Shown: positions 16,358 through 24,646 of the stretch, one piece after another
How positions within the stretch are numbered: the stretch's first letter is position 1
How the letters are laid out: every line of letters begins with the position of its first letter
Assembly: GCA_930990065.1 (NCBI GenBank)
Contig: CAKNOA010000001.1
Span: 124,001-188,000, forward strand
Reading direction: 5' to 3'
Source: an uncultured Clostridia bacterium
GTDB lineage: Bacteria > Bacillota > Clostridia > Oscillospirales > Acutalibacteraceae
DNA: 64,000 nucleotides
Program-made: the position numbers and the translations under genes
The notes under the pieces: model-generated
What the model saw: the letters and a program-made list of their open reading frames with translations, nothing else
Database searches by the model: none
What the model was told of the DNA's origin: nothing

Positions 16358-17245
16358 TTATTGAGTAGGCGGTACGTATTTTCCCGGATACGCCGAACCG
16401 CGGTAGGTTTCGTACCCGTTTTCAACATCCAGTACGACAGCGTCATGTTTCGGCTTTTGTTCGCTTTCCGGCGGCAGCTGCATAAAATCGCCATAGGCCA
16501 TGTGTAAATACGTTTCGGCTCCTGCCGGAATGGATGCCGTCTGATTGCCAAAGGGCACCTGTCTCATGGCGGCAAAGGCTTCATGGGGATAATTATTGCG
16601 CATATACTGGAACCGCGAACACAGTTCGGTGACAAATTCCGTTTGGGGGGTAATGGGCGTTTTAGACATCTGCTTTTCAAAAAAACAGGCGACCCGGTGA
16701 CGGCCATGAGCCGTGGGTACCAGTCCCAACAGAATTTTCCCCACTACATGGAAAAAACGGCCACGGCTAATGGGGGCTTCCCGCAGGGTGTACATTTGAA
16801 ACAGAAGCGCATAGAGAATCTGCATGCGCCGGTGCCATTTTCCTTTGGGCACAGCATCCAGCGGGAACACTTCCACCCGGATACCGTGGGGAATATCCAA
16901 GTCGACCTGTCTTTCTTTGATAAAAGTTGTGCGGGTATCCACAATGGCCGTGAGCAGAGAACGGTAATAATGTTCGTCGTCATCCCGGCACAGTACATAG
17001 GGGGTCCCTTTCATCTGTTCAGGCCACAATGTACAAAACCGTTCGTAATCGGCCCGCGGCATCATCATGTCGATATCATCGTCCCACGGAATCATGTCCC
17101 CGTGCCGCAAGGCCCCAATGCAGGCCCCTCCGCACAGATAGTGCATAAGATGATTTTTGTCACAGAAATCGTCAATTACGGCCAGAATCTCTTTATTTTT
17201 CTGCTGCAAAAGCCGCAGTTCCTGCCAAGCTTTTTCTTCCGACAT
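16358..17245 (-). CDS. LicD-family phosphotransferase 1
   Basis: 295-residue cytoplasmic enzyme of the LicD/fukutin nucleotidyltransferase-like family, which transfers a phospho-alcohol from a CDP carrier to a glycan. The signature is CGGACIGALRHGDMIPWDDD followed by IDMMMPRADYERF; the acidic cluster binds metal. C-terminal GDFMQLPPE is also typical. LicD proteins classically use CDP-choline, but this operon encodes CDP-ribitol synthesis (TarI, TarJ) and no choline uptake or kinase genes, so ribitol phosphate is the likelier donor group here (inference). Confidence 0.88.
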   Translation of the reverse strand: MSEEKAWQELRLLQQKNKEILAVIDDFCDKNHLMHYLCGGACIGALRHGDMIPWDDDIDMMMPRADYERFCTLWPEQMKGTPYVLCRDDDEHYYRSLLTAIVDTRTTFIKERQVDLDIPHGIRVEVFPLDAVPKGKWHRRMQILYALLFQMYTLREAPISRGRFFHVVGKILLGLVPTAHGRHRVACFFEKQMSKTPITPQTEFVTELCSRFQYMRNNYPHEAFAAMRQVPFGNQTASIPAGAETYLHMAYGDFMQLPPESEQKPKHDAVVLDVENGYETYRGSAYPGKYVPPTQ

Positions 17246-17269
17246 AGCGGCTCGCTCCCTCTCTTTCCC

Positions 17270-18283
17270 TTATAACATCCAACGGAAGACCGTTTTAAAC
17301 GGCGTATTCAGATCGGTGGCAAACACCCGGTGGATGTCGGCAATTTGCCGCACCGGCTCATCTTCATACAGAATAAATTGCAGCCGGCGGCTGAAAACGG
17401 GGTCCTCCATCAACGCCACCGCTTCTTCAAAGTCCTCCCGGCCGGAGCGGCTGCACCCCACTAACGTCAGCCCTTTTTCCAGCACATCCCGGGTGCGCAC
17501 CGGGATCGGGCTTTCGCTGACCCCCATGAGCATCACACTGCCCTGGGGGTGAATCGCGGTGATAATATCTTCCACCGCGTGGGCGCTCCCTTCCCCGCCA
17601 CAGCACTCAAACGCATGGTCAATCTGAAAAGAGGCAGGTAGGCTATCTTCCCGCAGCCGTTGATCCACAAACGAAAAATGGGACAGTTTTAAGTCGTTGA
17701 GCCCTACCACGGTAATGTGGGTTTGGGGAAACTTTTTCTTTAATACCGATGCCACAACATAGGCGAGGCTGCCATCACCCCATATGCCCACCCGGGCCCT
17801 GCGGGAATGACTGCTCATGGCAAAACGCCGGGCCGCATGCACCGCCACACTGACAAATTCCGTGATAGCGGCTACCGGCAGCGGGATATGCTGGAAGGGC
17901 ACCACCCGGTCCGGCGGCAACTCGATTACCTGCCGCATAAAGCCATCGGCCCCACTGGATAGAAACTGGGACCCGCGGCTGTAATTTTCAAAAATCATGG
18001 GGTCATCTTGTCCGGGTACGTTGGGGATCAGCACCACCGGCTGCCCCACGGAAAATGTACCGGTATCATCGCGTACCACATGACCGCAGCATTCGTGAAT
18101 CAGCGCCATAGGCAGTTTACGGCGCAGCACCCGGGCATCCCTCTGCCCCAGATAATAGCGCTGGTCGGCGTGGCAAATCGCCATATAGGCAGGCCGCACT
18201 ACCACCTGCGGCGTGGCGCTGAGATCGCCAAACCGGGGCAAAATCACCCCGGGGCTGACAAGACGGTAGATCGTGTTGAGCAT
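17270..18283 (-). CDS. tarJ: Ribulose-5-phosphate reductase, TarJ-like alcohol dehydrogenase
   Basis: Medium-chain dehydrogenase of 337 residues expected to reduce ribulose 5-phosphate to ribitol 5-phosphate with NADPH. Zinc-site residues in AYMAICHADQRYY (Cys37, His38) and ALIHECCGHV (His63, Glu64), and the nucleotide-binding GIWGDGSLAYVVASVLK. The TAATG junction with tarI (same cytidylyltransferase-reductase pair as in teichoic acid clusters) supports TarJ over a generic dehydrogenase. Confidence 0.88.
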   Translation of the reverse strand: MLNTIYRLVSPGVILPRFGDLSATPQVVVRPAYMAICHADQRYYLGQRDARVLRRKLPMALIHECCGHVVRDDTGTFSVGQPVVLIPNVPGQDDPMIFENYSRGSQFLSSGADGFMRQVIELPPDRVVPFQHIPLPVAAITEFVSVAVHAARRFAMSSHSRRARVGIWGDGSLAYVVASVLKKKFPQTHITVVGLNDLKLSHFSFVDQRLREDSLPASFQIDHAFECCGGEGSAHAVEDIITAIHPQGSVMLMGVSESPIPVRTRDVLEKGLTLVGCSRSGREDFEEAVALMEDPVFSRRLQFILYEDEPVRQIADIHRVFATDLNTPFKTVFRWML

Positions 18284-18996
18284 TACTTTCTCCCCATTCC
18301 GACCATGGCCTGGGCAATTTCATAATCGGTGACCGTGGTAATTTTCATATTCGATACATCCCCCGGCACTAAGTGTACCGGTTTTCCCCGCAAAGCGAAA
18401 ATCTTGGCCGCATCGGTAAGGGTTTTCTTTTCTTCTTCCGAAAGGCTCTGATACAAAGTTTTGAGGAGGTTCATATTAAAGCTCTGGGGGGTCTGGCCCT
18501 GGTACATATAGCGGCGTTCGGGAACCTCAGTGATAAATTCGCCATCTTTGGAAGCCACAATCGTATCGGTACAGGGGATCACCGTATCCACCGCCTTATA
18601 TTGCAGCGCCCCGTCGATGTTCTCTTCCAGCATGCGCAAGGTGACAAACGGGCGCACGGAATCGTGGGTCACCAGAATGTGGTCATCACTTTCGCCGAAA
18701 TCCTGTTCGATTTGCGCCGCCACTTTAAAAATGGTATCGTTGCGGTCGCCGCCACCGGGCACCAAGGAAACCCGGTCTTTCTGTTTTGGCACGAAGGTAT
18801 CCACCAAATCCTGCATGTGTAAAAGCCACTGAGGATGCACCCCCACATAGACCCGGTCAAACCGGCTGCAGAGTAAAAATGTTTCCAACGTGTGAATCAC
18901 AATGGGTTTTTCCCCCAAGGTGAGGAACTGTTTCGGCATACCGGCCATATGCATGCGGCTGCCAACGCCCCCCGCCAAAACGGCACCAAAAATCAT
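18283..18996 (-). CDS. tarI: Ribitol-5-phosphate cytidylyltransferase
   Basis: Makes CDP-ribitol from CTP and ribitol 5-phosphate. 237 residues with the IspD/TarI signature GAVLAGGVGSRM, then MPKQFLTLGEKPI, HDSVRPFV and a C-terminal KITTVTDYEIA. ATG at 18996 follows a ribosome site AAGGGG; upstream frame lacks one. Pairing with TarJ distinguishes it from IspD. Product would feed the two LicD enzymes of the cluster. Confidence 0.9.
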   Translation of the reverse strand: MIFGAVLAGGVGSRMHMAGMPKQFLTLGEKPIVIHTLETFLLCSRFDRVYVGVHPQWLLHMQDLVDTFVPKQKDRVSLVPGGGDRNDTIFKVAAQIEQDFGESDDHILVTHDSVRPFVTLRMLEENIDGALQYKAVDTVIPCTDTIVASKDGEFITEVPERRYMYQGQTPQSFNMNLLKTLYQSLSEEEKKTLTDAAKIFALRGKPVHLVPGDVSNMKITTVTDYEIAQAMVGMGRK

Positions 18997-19033
18997 AACC
19001 TTTTGACCCCTTCCTTTTCGGGTTTGCCTTTTC

Positions 19034-19903
19034 TCAGGGCTGGGCTCTATGCCCAGCTCCATAACAATCGGCGTGTTCGGTATACGGATGTTCTAAATCG
19101 ATCAGCACGGCTTCATGGGAAGGCACTTGCTTGTCTTCCGGAGGCAAGGTGAGATAATCGCCAAAGGCCATGCGCAAATATGCATCATACCCCACCGGCA
19201 GCGGCATGGGAATGCCCTCGAAATCATGTTCTTCCGCCGCTTGAAACCACTCTTTTTCGTACCGGTTTTTCATGTAATGGGGGCCGGAACACAGTTCGGT
19301 GATCCCCGTACAGGAATCAATCGACCAGCGCGTCATGTGGCGTTCGGCCCATTTCCAAATTTTATAACGCAGTTTGGGTGACCGCACTACACTAAGCAGC
19401 AACTTGGAACCCGCTGCCATCACGCCACCGTGATTGACCGGTACCGTTTGGGCACAGAAAAGCGAATAGATCAGCGCCCACACCACCTGGCATTTGCGGG
19501 CCCAGGCGGAATCCGGGTATCCATCCAGCGGCAAAATATCCACCGCCACGCCGTGGCACAAATCCAGGTCCTGCTGGTAGGTTTTAATAAAGGTGGTTTT
19601 CGGGTCACGGATGGTTAAAAACAGGTTTCGGTCTACCAGGGTTTCGTCCGATTTGACAAGCACATAGGGGCCGTTCTTTTCCTGCTCCTTCCACAGGCGC
19701 ACGAACATTTCGTAATCGGCCCGGGGCATGAAGAAATCCACATCATCATCCCACGGCACAAACCCTCCATGCCGCAACGCACCGATACAGCAACCACCGC
19801 AAAAATAGAGCAGCAGTCCGTTCTTTTTGCAGAAATCATAGATATAGGTAGCCATTTTCAGCCCTTCCAGCTGCAGGCTCCGCAATTTGGCATCGGGTGT
19901 CAT
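19034..19903 (-). CDS. LicD-family phosphotransferase 2
   Basis: 289-residue second LicD enzyme, clearly homologous to the one at 16358-17245 but divergent: CGGCCIGALRHGGFVPWDDD, VDFFMPRADYEMF, TTFIKTYQQDLDL and FGDYLTLPPE. Start ATG at 19903 follows AGAAGGA and overlaps the glycosyltransferase stop as ATGA. Two different LicD proteins in one unit suggest two acceptor sites or successive transfers. Confidence 0.88.
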   Translation of the reverse strand: MTPDAKLRSLQLEGLKMATYIYDFCKKNGLLLYFCGGCCIGALRHGGFVPWDDDVDFFMPRADYEMFVRLWKEQEKNGPYVLVKSDETLVDRNLFLTIRDPKTTFIKTYQQDLDLCHGVAVDILPLDGYPDSAWARKCQVVWALIYSLFCAQTVPVNHGGVMAAGSKLLLSVVRSPKLRYKIWKWAERHMTRWSIDSCTGITELCSGPHYMKNRYEKEWFQAAEEHDFEGIPMPLPVGYDAYLRMAFGDYLTLPPEDKQVPSHEAVLIDLEHPYTEHADCYGAGHRAQP

Positions 19904-20979
19904 GTGGTTCCTTCTTTCTGTGTCGATTTTTCTTTTAACAGACAGCGAATATCTTCTGTGCGGCGGCTTTGCCCGCCATGGTGCTTTTTCTTCCAAAACG
20001 GCAGTTGAAAAAATCCAACCCAAGTGCCAACCCCGTATGTAACATGCAGCAGGAGAAACAGCACTGGCATGCAAAACGCCAGGGGCGTGAAGTGTTCATC
20101 TTTCACACAGCACAAGGTCATCACCACGCATAATAGCGCATACAGCCCCCACATCAGCCAGCTGAGCAACGGCCACCCGCACAACGCCAAAATGGTGGTC
20201 AGCACGATGCCGAACAAAAAAGCACCCGGAACGAAATGATATAAAGACAGGCACGCCGGGCACACTCCGGCTGTCAGGGCAATCCATTTGCCGTTGCCAT
20301 ACTTTTGGCGGATCATGCCCCGCAGGGAACTGCGGACATACTGCCAGGAAAGAATATTGGGATCATAGCACAACCGGTATCCGGCCGCCCGTATCCGGTA
20401 GTTCATTTCGTTATCTTCTGTGCGCACCAATTCTTCATTATAGCCGCCCACGGTTTCGAAGACCTCCCGGCGGTAGCATCCGTGAAACAGCGATTGTACA
20501 TATTCATGTTCCTGGCTGCGGCGGTATGGCGCAATACTGCTGCCAAATAGGGAGTTTTCTGCCAGCAGCAGTGTCTTTTGCCAAGGCGTCTTCTCCTGTG
20601 GCACACAGGGACGCCGTCCTCCACAGACCATTTCGCCGCCCGTCAGGCACGCAGCATTTTTCTCGATAAAATCGGCGGGAATTGAAGCGTGGGCATCCAC
20701 GCGCAAAATAGCATCCCCCGTAAAATGTTCCAGGGCTACATTCCACCCGGCCGCCAAAATCCGGCCCGGGTTCGCTAACACGTTCACCCGCTTATATTCT
20801 GTCCCGTGGGCATCGGCAAATGCCTGCATAATGGCCCCCGTTTTGTCGTTCGACATACTATCGATCAGCAGAACTTCTATCCGGTTTTTAGGGAACGTTT
20901 GCCCTAGTAAATCTTCCAGAAGGTGCGGCAGGGCCTTTTCTTCGTTGCGGGCAATCACGCAAAAGGAAATCGTAAGCAC
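19900..20979 (-). CDS. Family 2 glycosyltransferase, ExoA-like
   Basis: 359 residues: a GT-A glycosyltransferase domain (about 1-230) with FCVIARNEEKALP, LLIDSMSNDKT, the metal-binding RVDAHA (DxD-type) and RTEDNEMNYR, then three membrane segments (about 240-330). This resembles ExoA-type inner-membrane transferases acting on lipid-linked sugars. GTG start at 20979 with GGAGG eight bases upstream. First gene of the surface-polymer operon. Confidence 0.88.
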   Translation of the reverse strand: MLTISFCVIARNEEKALPHLLEDLLGQTFPKNRIEVLLIDSMSNDKTGAIMQAFADAHGTEYKRVNVLANPGRILAAGWNVALEHFTGDAILRVDAHASIPADFIEKNAACLTGGEMVCGGRRPCVPQEKTPWQKTLLLAENSLFGSSIAPYRRSQEHEYVQSLFHGCYRREVFETVGGYNEELVRTEDNEMNYRIRAAGYRLCYDPNILSWQYVRSSLRGMIRQKYGNGKWIALTAGVCPACLSLYHFVPGAFLFGIVLTTILALCGWPLLSWLMWGLYALLCVVMTLCCVKDEHFTPLAFCMPVLFLLLHVTYGVGTWVGFFQLPFWKKKHHGGQSRRTEDIRCLLKEKSTQKEGTT

Positions 20980-21012
20980 GAACCGGTCCTCCCCCTTTTT
21001 TCAATATTTTTC

Positions 21013-21041
21013 ATTATAAGCAGTCGCTAAATAAAAGTCAA
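21013..21041 (-). promoter_or_regulatory. SigA promoter for the ribitol/LicD surface-polymer operon
   Basis: Minus strand TTGACT, 17-base spacer, TATAAT, about 34 bases before the GTG of the GT2 gene. Near-consensus. Confidence 0.85.
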
Positions 21042-21114
21042 CTTTGGGTAAAAGCCGTTCGTTTTCGATGCCATTTTCGCGGCTGCCATTTTGTTTAAAA
21101 GCTCCCCATAAAGA

Positions 21115-21161
21115 AAAAAGCGTCCGACACCCGGCAAACCGGGCATCTTCCGCTTTTTGTT
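21115..21161 (-). terminator. Terminator after the TSCPD gene
   Basis: Interrupted stem with arms AAAAGCG/CGCTTTT and inner CCCGG/CCGGG, followed by T-run on the minus strand. Confidence 0.65.
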
Positions 21162-21170
21162 TCTATTGGC

Positions 21171-21419
21171 TTATTTTGCAGAAGCTTCGCGCAAAGCTTT
21201 CGCCAGCTGGTCCGGGCAAGAAGTATCTTTAAACCCACAGCGGATGCCTTCACAGCGGGCAATCACGTCTTCCACTTTCATACCCTTAACCAAAGCGGCA
21301 ATGCCCTGCGTATTGCCGCTGCAACCGCCTACAAATTCCACCGAGTTGACCACGCCGTTTTCCACATCCAGCAAAATTTGGCGCGAGCAGGTTCCCTTTG
21401 TTTTGTACGTCATTTTCAT
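21171..21419 (-). CDS. TSCPD domain protein (TIGR03905-type)
   Basis: 82-residue protein with four to five cysteines: GTCSRQI, GGCSGNTQGI, CEGIRCG and the signature TSCPDQLA. This small domain also occurs at the C-terminus of some class II ribonucleotide reductases and NrdR-linked proteins and is thought to bind metal; as a free protein it is common in Clostridia with unknown role. It follows the PHP gene by 36 bases and probably shares its transcript. Confidence 0.85.
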   Translation of the reverse strand: MKMTYKTKGTCSRQILLDVENGVVNSVEFVGGCSGNTQGIAALVKGMKVEDVIARCEGIRCGFKDTSCPDQLAKALREASAK

Positions 21420-21455
21420 CTGGTTCGTCCATCCTTTCTTTTTATGAAGCCAGCT

Positions 21456-22307
21456 TTACGTTTTGATCCGGTCCATAAGCTGGCGGCACGTGTCCTGTGG
21501 GGTGCGAAAAGTCCCCAATGGATGCGGCGGATCGCTATTGGAACCGTGAAAATCCGTTCCCCCGGTCAAAAGCAGCGAAAATTCGGCCGCGATAGCCGCT
21601 ATCTCTTCCTGATCGTCTGCCGTATTGCGGGGATGCCAGTATTCGGCTCCGTCCACTTCCCCATTTTGAGCCATGTGCCGCAATAGCTCAAGGCTTCTGT
21701 ACTCGCCCGGATGTGCCAACACCACAACGCCCCCCGATGCCCGGGCCGCACGGGCCACTTCGTGCACATCGGGATACTGTGTTGGCACATAGGCACAGCC
21801 GCCCCGTCCAAAAAGTTCCCGGAACAGAGGGCCATACAGACGGTCCACGACACCGGCTTCGCGTAAAGCCAGCATAATATGCTGCTTAAATAGCGTAACA
21901 CATCCCTGGGCACAACGCAAGACCAGATCCCGATCAATCGGGTACTGCTGTGAAATTTTTTCAATCATTTGCTCGGCATTTTTTCGCCGCTCCTGTGCCA
22001 TGTGGTCACACAGCGGCTGCAGCAGCTCCGGCTTTTTGGGCCCGTAAACCAGTAAATGAGCTTTGCGTCCCGTGGCTGGATCCCGGGTAGAAAACTCCAC
22101 CCCAGGAATGATAGCCACCCGGTATCTTTCCCCTAATGCGACGGCCTCTTCCCACCCGGCCATGGTATCGTGATCGGTCAGCGCCATAACGGAAAGGCCG
22201 GCTTTCGCCGCCATGGGCACAAGTTCTTTTACAAACAGGGTCCCATCAGAATAGCGCGAATGTACATGCAGATCGCCATCAAACGGTTCATTCGCCATCA
22301 TATTCAT
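21456..22307 (-). CDS. PHP-domain phosphoesterase (TrpH/nucleoside 3',5'-bisphosphatase-like)
   Basis: 283 residues with the PHP metal motifs: DLHVHSRYSDGT, ALTDHDTMAGW, IPGVEFST, VLAHPGEYR and GGTDFHG. This set matches the YciV/TrpH family, which removes the 3'-phosphate of nucleotides such as pAp and trims short oligonucleotides. ATG at 22307 has GGGAGG eleven bases upstream; a longer frame lacks a site. Confidence 0.88.
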   Translation of the reverse strand: MNMMANEPFDGDLHVHSRYSDGTLFVKELVPMAAKAGLSVMALTDHDTMAGWEEAVALGERYRVAIIPGVEFSTRDPATGRKAHLLVYGPKKPELLQPLCDHMAQERRKNAEQMIEKISQQYPIDRDLVLRCAQGCVTLFKQHIMLALREAGVVDRLYGPLFRELFGRGGCAYVPTQYPDVHEVARAARASGGVVVLAHPGEYRSLELLRHMAQNGEVDGAEYWHPRNTADDQEEIAAIAAEFSLLLTGGTDFHGSNSDPPHPLGTFRTPQDTCRQLMDRIKT

Positions 22308-22338
22308 GCCTTTTTCTCCTCCCTGCTTGATGATGGGC

Positions 22339-22376
22339 AAAACCACCGGCCCTGCAAAGGAGAACCGGTGGTTTTT
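22339..22376 (-). terminator. Terminator after the [FeFe]-hydrogenase gene
   Basis: Perfect stem AAAACCACCGG / CCGGTGGTTTT with a 15-base loop. The T-run is short (TTTT) on the minus strand. It sits in front of the PHP gene, so it could also attenuate read-through into it. Confidence 0.75.
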
Positions 22377-22405
22377 ACCGCTTTATGAAAAGGATCACAA
22401 GCCCA

Positions 22406-23854
22406 TCATTCGCGGGCATTCATGTTCACATCGCTGTAGTCGTGGATCTTTTCGATGTTTTCCACAACGCCGCGCTTATCGGCTGCGCTGAGTAGCTTCA
22501 TACGGTTCTTCTTCAGGCGCAGCGGATCTTCCACGCCGCCAGGGCCAGCCACACAGCCGCCTTCGCAGGCCATGCCTTCCACAAAGTCTTCCGGCAGACG
22601 TCCCAGGTTCAGCAAGGTCAGCGCCTTCTTGCATTCCCGTGCCCCGTTGCACTGCAGGCAGGAAACTTCCAGATCAATGCCGCGTTCTTTGAGCACCTGC
22701 TTGACCGATGCCGTTACACCGCCGCTGGTGGCAAAATTCTTACCGGCCAGGCTGCCATCCTGTTCTTCGCACACTTTGGAAGCCGGGTCCACATTTCTGG
22801 CGTCGAACATAGCGGCCAGTTCTTCAAACGTAAGAACCAGGTCGGCCGTATCCTGCACCTTTTGGATTTCCATCTTTTTCGCCATGCACGGCCCAATAAA
22901 GACCACTTTCGCGCCGGGATGCTCCTTGCGGATATACCGGGCCGTCAGCACCATGGGCGAACCGGTATGGGAAATGTGGTCTACCAGTTTGGGGAAATGC
23001 TTTTCGATCATGTCCACAAACGCCGGGCAGCAGGAAGTTGTCATTTTTTTGCCTTCCTGTACGGCTTCCACCAGTTCTTCCGCTTCATGAGCCGCCGTCG
23101 CGTCGGCGCCCAGAGAAACTTCATACGCCCCGTTAAAGCCGATTTCCCGCAGGGATTCTTTCAGAGCGCCTACCGTGGCCATACCAAAGTGCCCTTCGAT
23201 AGCGGGCGCAAACATGGCGTATACTTCCACATTTTCGTCCCGGATCAGATCAATGACCTGGGTGATGTACGAACGGTCCGTCAAAGCACCGAACGGACAG
23301 TTCTTGGTGCAGGTACCGCAGCTGATGCAGTTATCATAATTGATGGCAGCCCGTTTGTTTTCATCCATGGTGATGGCATCCACCGGGCAAGAGCGCAGGC
23401 AAGGCCGCAGGGTATCGGAAATGGCGTTATACGGGCAGGCCGCCGCACAACGGCCGCATTCCTTGCACTTGTTGGGGTCAATGTACGCCCCGCGTCCCGT
23501 AATGGAAATGGCGCCAAACGGGCAGGCCGCCTGACACTTTTTGGCCAGACAGTGCTGGCAGTTGCTGGTCACCGTAAAACGGCTGATGGGGCAACCTTCA
23601 CAGGCTGCGGGCAGCACGCCCACAATGGATTTTTCGGTCTGGCCAGGCAGCGAAATGCCGCGGGCCGCGGATACACGTTCCCGAATGATTTCCCGTTCCC
23701 GGTAAATGCAGCAGCGGAATTTAGGCTGCGGCCCGGGGATCAGATCATAAGGGATCTGGTCGATATTCTCTTCCAAGGTGCCGGCATAGCTCAGCTCGGC
23801 CACCTTTCTGAGCACTTCGTATTTCAGTTGTTTGGCATCATTATCATACCGCAT
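22406..23854 (-). CDS. Monomeric [FeFe]-hydrogenase, group B type
   Basis: 482-residue cytoplasmic hydrogenase interconverting protons and H2. The N-terminal part carries several Fe-S cysteine clusters (CQHCLAKKCQAACP, CKECGRCAAACP, CLRSCP, CISCGTCTKNCP; about 99-186). The H-cluster motifs are L1 TSCCPAF (273-279), L2 GPCMAKKME (321-329) and L3 GMACEGGC (427-434). L1 reads PAF instead of the group A PAW/PMW, and the domain order fits group B enzymes of Clostridia. No HydE/F/G maturase is nearby. Single gene with promoter and a Rex-like operator upstream, so control by NADH/NAD+ is likely. Confidence 0.93.
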   Translation of the reverse strand: MRYDNDAKQLKYEVLRKVAELSYAGTLEENIDQIPYDLIPGPQPKFRCCIYREREIIRERVSAARGISLPGQTEKSIVGVLPAACEGCPISRFTVTSNCQHCLAKKCQAACPFGAISITGRGAYIDPNKCKECGRCAAACPYNAISDTLRPCLRSCPVDAITMDENKRAAINYDNCISCGTCTKNCPFGALTDRSYITQVIDLIRDENVEVYAMFAPAIEGHFGMATVGALKESLREIGFNGAYEVSLGADATAAHEAEELVEAVQEGKKMTTSCCPAFVDMIEKHFPKLVDHISHTGSPMVLTARYIRKEHPGAKVVFIGPCMAKKMEIQKVQDTADLVLTFEELAAMFDARNVDPASKVCEEQDGSLAGKNFATSGGVTASVKQVLKERGIDLEVSCLQCNGARECKKALTLLNLGRLPEDFVEGMACEGGCVAGPGGVEDPLRLKKNRMKLLSAADKRGVVENIEKIHDYSDVNMNARE

Positions 23855-23909
23855 TGAATACAGCCTCCGTTTTCAAAAATAGAATAGCGGACTACGCATA
23901 TGGCTAACT

Positions 23910-23927
23910 TTGTTACGATTATAACAT
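23910..23927. promoter_or_regulatory. Rex-like operator
   Basis: TTGTTA-CGATTA-TAACAT: same half-sites and spacing as the Firmicutes Rex consensus TTGTTAANNNNTTAACAA, with mismatches at three positions. It covers the hydrogenase -10. A further half-site TTGTTAA lies at 23963-23969. Confidence 0.6.
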
Positions 23928-23946
23928 ACAATAGGCTTTTCAGAAA
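23918..23946 (-). promoter_or_regulatory. Extended -10 promoter for the hydrogenase gene
   Basis: TGT-TATAAT (23923-23918) on the minus strand with a poor -35 (TTTCTG), 63 bases before the ATG. The weak -35 fits a regulated promoter. Confidence 0.6.
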
Positions 23947-23977
23947 GACCCGGATGCAAATTTTGTTAAATTTTTTC

Positions 23978-24568
23978 TTAGCGGGCGTCACTGGTCCCTT
24001 TTTCTATGAGATACGTCGATTCCAGATCGGCCAGATGAAGCTTGACAGCCAACGGATACTTTTCATAAGCCAGACTAATGGCAAAACTGCCCCCTCGGAC
24101 GGCGTCGTCAAACCCGCCCATGTGCCAGCGAATGGCCACGGCTTCCGCCGGTTTTAACCGGACAAACCGCTCGATGAGAAAAACAGACTTTTCCCCGTGG
24201 CCATAAGGGAACGCATCGTCGGTGGTATAATACGGCTTTTTCTCCCACTGGCCGGTTTCTTCGTTTTTGACGTTGCGGGTCGATACTTTATAGAACTGGG
24301 CCTTGCAAATATCGTGGAGCAGCCCGCACAGCGCAAAGCTCTCTTCGTTATCGCCCTCTTCAAAATAGCGGCGGCGCAGCGTTTCGTAGACATTCAGGCT
24401 GTGCAAAGCCAGCCCCCCTTCGCAGGCACAGTGATACCGGGTACTGGCCGGTGCCGTGAAGAAATCTTTTTGGCAAAGCCATTGCAGCAGTTTGTCGGCC
24501 CCTTCGCGCTGAATATGTTCCTGATAGCAAGCGATAAACTGTTCCCGCACCTGTTGTACGTCGATCAT
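23978..24568 (-). CDS. HD-domain hydrolase
   Basis: 196-residue protein with histidines in GLALHSLNVYETL and the doublet LLHDICKAQFY, then RWHMGG, consistent with the HD metal-dependent phosphohydrolase fold. Similar proteins in Clostridia are annotated as hydrolases with unknown substrate; a nucleotide or signalling-nucleotide phosphate is possible. ATG at 24568 after GGAGGAG; the longer frame overlaps a terminator. Stands alone between the thiN terminator and the hydrogenase promoter. Confidence 0.8.
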   Translation of the reverse strand: MIDVQQVREQFIACYQEHIQREGADKLLQWLCQKDFFTAPASTRYHCACEGGLALHSLNVYETLRRRYFEEGDNEESFALCGLLHDICKAQFYKVSTRNVKNEETGQWEKKPYYTTDDAFPYGHGEKSVFLIERFVRLKPAEAVAIRWHMGGFDDAVRGGSFAISLAYEKYPLAVKLHLADLESTYLIEKGTSDAR

Positions 24569-24612
24569 CGTAGAACTCCTCCCCCGGCCTGCAGGCCGTT
24601 TCGTTTGGTCAG

Positions 24613-24645
24613 AAAAACCCCGGGCCATATAAGTCCGGGGTTTTC
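24613..24645 (-). terminator. Terminator at the end of the yicC-thiN operon
   Basis: AAAACCCCGG / CCGGGGTTTT stem with T5 on the minus strand, 2 bases after the thiN stop. Confidence 0.88.
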
Positions 24646-24646
24646 C

